From positions 49,071,724 through 49,135,723 of the forward strand of contig OX637287.1 in the NCBI GenBank assembly GCA_951799445.1: DNA of 64,000 bases, written 5' to 3'. Shown here one piece after another: positions 58,189 through 64,000 of this stretch. Below the pieces are notes generated by a model, which did not search any database, had not been told where the DNA came from, and worked only from the letters and a program-made list of their open reading frames with translations. This DNA comes from Pseudisothecium myosuroides (Eukaryota > Streptophyta > Bryopsida > Hypnales > Lembophyllaceae). Position 1 is the stretch's first letter. The number at the start of each line of letters is the position of its first letter. The position numbers were made by a program, and so were the translations under genes.

Positions 58189-61100
58189 CCCGAGCTGCTC
58201 TTGCATTCTTTCCAAGCCCACCATTGATATGAGGTATATGTGGAATCTAAACATGAGAACAGAAGCCGTGACTGAGATGCTGAACACTTCATGTGGGTAC
58301 ACATCATCCTCAAGAAATGTCGAAACTGCACCGGATCAGCTTTCACAGTACAAACAACTTATAGCCGTACAAGAAATTTCACGTAATACTAAAGATACTT
58401 CAGAGAATTGCTTCAAAATGAAACCTGTGGAACAAGATCCAGAGTTTGGCGCAGCAGGCGAGCTGCATCGCCCTCATCCAAGTCACTGTGTTCAATCAGC
58501 TCCTGCCTTGAGATACCGGATGCCCATGCTTCTACAACGCCGGCAAATCTCTTGTCCAATCTTACTGCAGTCAGCAGCATGGAGGAGATTTGTACATCAG
58601 GCTATTTTCCTGGTAGGTGAAAATCACCTCGAAAATGGTCATTGCTATGTAAACGCAGGAAATGTTCTAAATCAGAAAATGTGCCCGCTCTTCAAAGTTT
58701 GAAACTGTAACGAAATTTTTCCAAAACGTTTGCCGATGGCACTTTCTATGGACGCATAATTGAACCGTCATCTTGAATGTTCTATGAAGATGACATGTAC
58801 TCCGTATGTTCTTGAAAAGTGAAGAACAATCTTTACCTCATGGTAGGGCCCAATTACTTCATCAAGAATTTTAACCCTTTTCAGAAAATTCGGGAAGAAT
58901 TCGAAGGTAACAAATTTGTCCTTGTATCACAGTCAAAGATTATCATGTGCCATGGACAACTTCAAAGCTTGACTAAGCTTGACAAAGCTTGTACACAAGG
59001 CTTGATTGAGCACAATTTATGAAGTTGGAAGCCCATGCTCCTTGGTCCTTGGCCTAAACCCCTCTCACTACGGAGACAATATCCCTACGTCGTGGTTTGA
59101 AATTACCATATCACTACTTTGAAATTTGTTCAATTTGTTCTAAACTTACATTGAGGAGAATTTTGGATTTAAACACCACTGCTCATTTGGACGATTTTGG
59201 TCATTAAAATCTCAAGATTGCTCTGTTGGATCTTGATGAGTGGTTAGAAACTGACTCTTCTTGAAGATCCTATGATTACGTTGCTCAAGTGTGTGACGAT
59301 AGAGAAATTTCGATAGTTTTAATGTGCAGGGGTCAGTGTGATGGTTGCACCCCGCAGGCACTTGAGGGTTAATAACCCACCTTGTAGTGATGATATTTAA
59401 ATTGCTAAGAAATTGCTCTTGTTAGCAAATTAGTCGCAACGTTTCTTAATTTATTCAATGAAGCAGACACAATTGACGCAATAAAAGAGAGGCCAACTTA
59501 GAAAAGAATGATTTGAATAAGCAGTACCTTTAGTTTTTAGAAAGGTTGCTAGATATCTCCACTCCAACCCCTTCAAAATTGTTAGGATTTGTTATTGATT
59601 TGCAAATTTGCATGATTTGCCAAGTCAACAACAAATTCCAACAATATTTTTCTTCACCTTGCAATGGAAGTGTTTAGAGTTTTTTTGTCTCCCAATGTCC
59701 AAATTTAGAATTCAAATAATCTACTTAATGTGATTTTTAACTGGGTTGAAACCATAGTACTCTCAAGCTCTAATTCCATGTGAAAAAAATAGTTCATTTT
59801 ACAGTTTCGAGGGGTTGGAGTGGAGATGCTCTTCCGCAGGCAAGAATACTGACCACTACGCCATAGCTGGCCTGCAACTTGAGTAACCCCGAACGAAGAT
59901 CCTCCATCTTTATAACCCAGTCTCTCACTCTACAGGACTCACTGAATTTTACACTGCAGTGATCAACCAGTAAGTAAGATGAGTATCATCTCGAAAGATT
60001 TCAGTAGCACGAAATTGTTTGATATGTAAACAAGATAAAGACTGCCGTGCTACTTCAAAATTTGTGGAGAGGACAAAAGACAGCAGATTGGAGAATCCAT
60101 AGAATCCCAGTAATTAAATGACTGATCAGGTTAAATCCAGAGTTTGAATATGTCGAATCAGTGGATGAGGCTGATTGCCAAGCCTAATAACTACGGCTTT
60201 ACTGGATATACGAATTTGGTTTGGTAATCAGGCAAACATCACGGAAATCGCCGAGCACAAGCGATAAAACCCTCGAGGACTTCAAAATGGAAACAAGAGC
60301 GTCCTCAGCTCTAAAGTTGATCCAATGATTAACGGTGAATCCAGCAAGCTTCTCAGCGGGACGACACTAGAAAAAAGGCTCAAGTGATGGCTACTAACAT
60401 CAGAGATAAAATTCCAGGTTCAAAAAGGACGAGGAGATTGATTTGAAGGGGTTTGATAAAATTTAATTTATACATGGAAACTTGCTTATAACGTGCTTTC
60501 ATTTCCTCTGAAACAAGAGCGCCACAAGCGGCTGCCAATTGGGACGGTTTCAGAGAGCATGTAGCATCTTTCGTGAAAATAAGTGTAAGCCAGAGTTCGT
60601 TCGCTCCCCAAACGATTGCCGCAGTTTCCCCTAGAGAAAGTAATGAATTTGAGTCTGCGTCGAGGAAACCAGCTGATTGTTGGACGCTCATGACCTGTCC
60701 TCAAGCAAGTTGAACGGATGCATTAACTTAGTAACCACAGACGTGGTCTAAGAATCTAAAAAAACAATCAAATTTTCGTAAGAGCCTCCAAAAATCCGTG
60801 CGTTCTGTTGCCTGCATCAGGAAATTTCCATTAGAGCATCCGCAGTGCGGTCTCGCTAAACAAATCCCTACATCGGGACATTCCGCGAGGCCTTCATAGT
60901 GCCAGGTTTTTTTTAGAACAAATCTACCCAATGCAAAGCTGGCAATCCAAATGTCAAATGGACTTTTTGCATTATAAAAAGAAAGAAAGAAAAGAATCTT
61001 ACATTAAAAAAAGATTTTTCATGGAATCAAGGGAAGGTTCAATTGATTGGCACGCTTAACAATGTGAAAAAGGGTTGACAATCATTATTATTTTTACCGG

Positions 61101-61622
61101 GAGCCAACTTGTGGACCCTTCAAATTTTGGAAATTTGCCGGAGTGGGGAGGTCGCATACGGAGACCGTGAAAGTGACGGGACCCATAGAGGTTGCATTGG
61201 AGCACGATTTTTAATACAAACAGCTTTTTGCCCGGGAAAGTGCTGATAGAGGCACTGTTGACAGGGGCATTGCAGATGCTCTAACTTGATCCTTTTGCTC
61301 CTGCAATCTCAACCGAATAACACATGTAAATGAGAACTGTCAAAGCCCGTGTTGAGATTTGCAGCATTCAAATATAGACTCTCTTCAGCTGCATTGAACT
61401 AAAGCTTGCTTATCTCACACTCCTACATAAAACTGACTGTTTCTTCCGCTCAAGAGGGATAGTAAGACCACGAATATATAAGTGCCATCAGAACTTTCTG
61501 ACTAAAGCGCCAACTGCTGAATCATTTTAGGATGCAAGGAACCTTACCGCAACTCTATTTGACAGAGTGAAATACTCTTGCAAACGACCGTGCAACTCAG
61601 ATGAGACCGTGCTTTCTTCTGA
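58148..61622 (-). CDS. ISE2: C-terminal exons of an ISE2-like chloroplast DExH RNA helicase (partial)
   Basis: Four minus-strand exons, all phase 0. 61622-61548 (LQEYFTLSNRVA) ends in GTAAGG. 60694-60482 has SLLSLGETAAIVWGANELWL and SLKPSQLAAACGALVSEEM. 58601-58425 has FAGVVEAWASGISRQELI and DLDEGDAARLLRQTLDL. 58246-58148 reads IPHIPHINGGL ... VMDRSPIGELFV and stop. They follow the order of the ISE2 C-terminus, whose end is MDRPPISELAG. ISE2 acts in chloroplast RNA processing and plasmodesmata. The exon expected between 60.48 and 58.60 kb was not found, though a weak candidate lies near 60.3 kb. The helicase core is absent, and a kinase gene lies upstream. It is either a 5'-truncated relic or the tail of a gene whose large intron holds the kinase. 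Confidence 0.6.
58875..59368. mobile_element. TTAA-flanked element, copy B7
   Basis: A 494-bp segment between TTAA sites (58871-58874, 59369-59372). Ends are CCCTTTTCAG and, inverted, CCCTCAAGTGCC. It lies in the ISE2-like intron between the second and third visible exons. The termini are weakly matched, so this is less certain than B1 and B2. Confidence 0.4.
59551..59832. mobile_element. MITE with ATCTCCACTCCAACCCC inverted termini
   Basis: A ~282-bp segment whose left end is ATATCTCCACTCCAACCCCT and whose right end, inverted, is GAGCATCTCCACTCCAACCC. The GAGCATC start is common to many plant MITEs and to the element at 60836-61281. The flanking duplication is not clear. It lies in the ISE2-like intron. 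Confidence 0.65.
60836..61281. mobile_element. MITE with GAGCATCYGCARTGC inverted termini
   Basis: About 446 bp beginning GAGCATCCGCAGTGC and ending, inverted, GAGCATCTGCAATGC. TA lies directly outside each end (TTA...TAA). It is between the first two ISE2-like exons. Termini of this kind are usual in plant MITEs, often assigned to PIF/Harbinger. The superfamily is tentative because TTA and TAA are not direct repeats. Confidence 0.65.
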
Positions 61623-61984
61623 CTGATGGCCTCATTTGAGTAAGCGCCAGAGGTGGTCAATTGCTAACTCGCTGTGTGCCACGATTGCATATTTGCATAT
61701 TTGAACAGCCATCAGGACAAATTAAATCCTTCGTCATCAATAAAAAGGTTTGTCAAAATTGCGGAACAAGTTCCCTGCGATACTGTTATCCAATGATGAT
61801 ATTTTAATAGAATTGGAAAATGAGTTTCTGAAAAAAAAAAGGCCACTAGAGCGATCAAAATTCTAATTTCATAGAAATCCCTATTTTATTTCTAAACATA
61901 TTCAAAAACTACATAATATTTAACAATGGAGTTTAATATTAATAAGCGGATACAATTGTATGATATATGATGGGTATTTTATTA

Positions 61985-62066
61985 CTCCCTTTGTCTCAAA
62001 ATAATAGCAGTGTTTCTTTTGTAATAATACAAAGGAAACACTGCTACTATTTTGAGACAGAGGGAG
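61985..62066. mobile_element. 82-bp Stowaway-like MITE
   Basis: An almost perfect foldback. The left arm CTCCCTTTGTCTCAAAATAA and the right arm, inverted, CTCCCTCTGTCTCAAAATAG pair through to a small centre. It is flanked by TA at 61983-61984 and 62067-62068. The CTCCCTCYGTCYCAAAATA terminus and TA duplication define Stowaway MITEs of the Tc1/mariner superfamily. Confidence 0.92.
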
Positions 62067-62768
62067 TACTATTTTATTTTCTAACTGGTCCATTTTTATA
62101 TGTTTTGCAATTAACAGACCCCTATCATCACACTCATGTGGTTTCTAAGACTTTTGCCTAGTGTCCTCCCCTTTTAAGAAATCCAACCTTTTTAGACAAT
62201 CCCAATGCAAGTCTAATATACTTGTAATAGATCGAAATCTCCTATAATCCTTGAATTCAATTGTCTTTGTTGTTCAAGATTTGGCATTTACCAATTAATA
62301 AAAATTTGTTGTTACTGTCAAAATCCACTTTAAAGGCACATGAAGTATAGCCAACTACCATTATATCACAAGTTTTAGGCTTAAATAACTTTGAAATGGG
62401 CACACAAGTGCAATAGATTTTTAAAATAGCATAGGATTTTCAAATGGTAATATGCAAGAAGCAAACTCTTTAGATTGGAATCTTAGCTATTTGCAACAAC
62501 AACAAAGCTATCCATATGAATGTCAAAATATGGAAATAACACTAGTTCACAATTTGAAAGAAAAAGAAAGTAAATTTCAAAGCAGTCAACACCCATAATA
62601 ATAAGTTACCACTTGCCTTCAAGAACAAGACAACAGACTTGTAACATCCAAAAGTGCAATCACAATATTCGATAGATACATATATAGCACAAAATGATCA
62701 TTGCTAAAGAAATTTCTTCTTCAATGGACCTGTCATAGAAACTCATAGAATATCATAATATTTCAAAA
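62067..62768. other. Downstream region of the kinase gene
   Basis: AT-rich, with no repeat boundary or exon recognised. The part nearest 62768 is likely the kinase 3' UTR. Confidence 0.3.
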
Positions 62769-64000
62769 TTAAAATTCATATATTGGAATCAAATTCTTTT
62801 GTATTTCCAAAGGTAACATCTCTCTTTGTTCTATCTGCTTTTTGAATCCTTTGCAAACTTGAGAATTAGCTTCTAGTAACCTCAATATCTCCCCAAGTGT
62901 AGGTCGAGCGGCAGGATCAAATTGCCAACACCTTCGCAACAAATCACGAATCCACTCATCAATATAATGAGGCACATCCAACTGTTGTCCACTAAGAACA
63001 ACATCAAAGTCATACGTAGGATGACCTTCAAAAGGAAGTTTCCCTGTCAAAATTTCATAGCACACCATCCCATAGCTATAAACGTCTGATGCTTTGGTAA
63101 ATAGATTTGGTCTTTTGTTCACAGACTTATCTTTGAGGGCTTGCAATATTTCCGGAGCTCTAAAGAAGCCAGTTCCAACAACTCCAATGGAACATTCAAA
63201 ATCTGCTACATAGAAATCATAAAGTTCCTTGTGACTATTCTTGTTGAAATGAGCGCATAACACATTAGAGGCTTTGAGGTCTCGATGAACAATATCAAGA
63301 TTGTGCAACCAATCTACTCCTTTTGCAACATTATACATAATCTCAAAAGCCAACTCCACTGGAAATGGTCCACAATCATGCTCAATTCTTGCATTCATCT
63401 TGCGATTAATGAAAGCCTGTAGGTCTTCTGTTTCCCTCATTAGAAGAAATCCAAACCTCCCATCCGCCAATAACGTCCCACACTTAATGCTACATGTGTA
63501 TTTAATAGCTGGAGATTTTCCAAGCTTGTGACGTTCCACTCTCTCTTCATAGTCCCGAAACATTCCCAAAGGCCATTGCTTTTGCAAATCTTGCAAAAAT
63601 GTCCCCTTTTTAAAAACCTTCAACACCCACATAAGTCCATGTTCTTCATCATATGAATTAGCCTCTTCATTCTTCCAAGTGATATGGGCATGGTAGAGCT
63701 CTGCTTGCCCACCTTCCGCAAATTTCTCTCCCACTACCAAGTTACCATAATCATGCATTCCACCATCACCAAATGTGCGGAAGAATTGACCCCAAATAGA
63801 ATGCCTCTGTAAAGACTTGAAGACTTCCACATTGCTCACCTCAGCCACTTCTTTATCATGATTGTTGTGCTCCATCAATTGGCTCCAATGCACCTTAGAT
63901 TGTTCAATTTCATCTTCCACACTTGTGCCTTCCCCACTCTTAACCTTCTTCTTGATGAGCAAGCTCTCAGAGCAAGACGATGCTACAGGAGAGGTGGCTG
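62769..64000 (-). CDS. Protein kinase with DFE motif, 5' end outside window
   Basis: An uninterrupted minus-strand frame runs from the window end to a stop at 62769, at least 409 residues. The start lies beyond the edge, as the frame stays open to 64000. Kinase landmarks in order: a Gly-rich loop variant (EKFAEGGQAELYHA), the ATP lysine in MWVLKVF, the catalytic loop IVHRDLKASNVL, VADFECSIG in place of the usual DFG, GFFRAPEIL (APE), and DVYSYGMVCYEILTGKLPFEG. Substrate-side features resemble plant Raf-like/tyrosine-kinase-like serine/threonine kinases. The Glu in place of the DFG glycine is unusual but the catalytic Asp residues remain, so activity is possible. The N-terminal ~100 residues are acidic and unrecognised. 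No intron is seen. Confidence 0.88.
   Translation of the reverse strand, partial: ATSPVASSCSESLLIKKKVKSGEGTSVEDEIEQSKVHWSQLMEHNNHDKEVAEVSNVEVFKSLQRHSIWGQFFRTFGDGGMHDYGNLVVGEKFAEGGQAELYHAHITWKNEEANSYDEEHGLMWVLKVFKKGTFLQDLQKQWPLGMFRDYEERVERHKLGKSPAIKYTCSIKCGTLLADGRFGFLLMRETEDLQAFINRKMNARIEHDCGPFPVELAFEIMYNVAKGVDWLHNLDIVHRDLKASNVLCAHFNKNSHKELYDFYVADFECSIGVVGTGFFRAPEILQALKDKSVNKRPNLFTKASDVYSYGMVCYEILTGKLPFEGHPTYDFDVVLSGQQLDVPHYIDEWIRDLLRRCWQFDPAARPTLGEILRLLEANSQVCKGFKKQIEQREMLPLEIQKNLIPIYEF

Noticed and set aside
58229..58702. Plus-strand ORF of 157 codons
   Set aside because: It is the shadow of the ISE2-like exons on the opposite strand.

Overview
Land-plant nuclear DNA. The genes have many short introns with GT-AG borders. 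There is a U2 snRNA gene with a plant-type upstream element and TATA box, plant-specific families (SKU5-like cupredoxin, plant G3BP, chloroplast helicase ISE2) and an AAACCCTAA telo-box. The genes are fairly compact and sit beside AT-rich, MITE-rich DNA. A non-seed plant such as a bryophyte fits, but the lineage is an inference and cannot be fixed from this window.

Layout. 1-3.4 kb: one copy of a ~1.9 kb dispersed repeat. 3.4-4.9 kb: an F-box gene (+). 5.5-7.4 kb: the second repeat copy, in direct orientation, so the F-box gene is bracketed. 8.2-10.1 kb: a TTAA-flanked element and a CACTA-like element. 10.25-10.45 kb: U2 snRNA (-). 10.7-14.3 kb: a seven-exon RCC1-repeat gene (-). 15.2-20.0 kb: a seven-exon SKU5-like gene (+), divergent from RCC1. 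20.6-23.6 kb: a nine-exon G3BP gene (-), convergent with the SKU5-like gene. 24.7-27.8 kb: AT-rich spacer. 27.8-33.3 kb: a fifteen-exon tRNA CCA-adding enzyme (-). 34.5-37.9 kb: a seven-exon YqeG/Gep4-type PGP phosphatase (+), divergent from the CCA gene. 38-55 kb: about 17 kb of transposable-element debris. 56.2-57.6 kb: an MBOAT wax-synthase/sterol acyltransferase-like gene (+). 58.1-61.6 kb: C-terminal exons of an ISE2-like helicase (-). 62.8 kb to the window end: the C-terminal part of a protein kinase with a DFE in place of DFG (-).

I joined the exons of seven genes by hand. In each one the phases close and the product length fits the family. The genes are housekeeping or general plant functions (RNA processing, tRNA maturation, phosphatidylglycerol synthesis, lipid esterification, cell wall). 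They do not form a pathway or cluster.

The most interesting content is the repeat landscape. There is a family of TTAA-flanked CCC...GGG elements that look like non-autonomous piggyBac relatives. A second family has TTGCAAGAAACACTT ends. There are pogo/Emigrant-like and Stowaway-like MITEs. One nested insertion has a TTA target duplication that can be read against an empty site elsewhere in the window.
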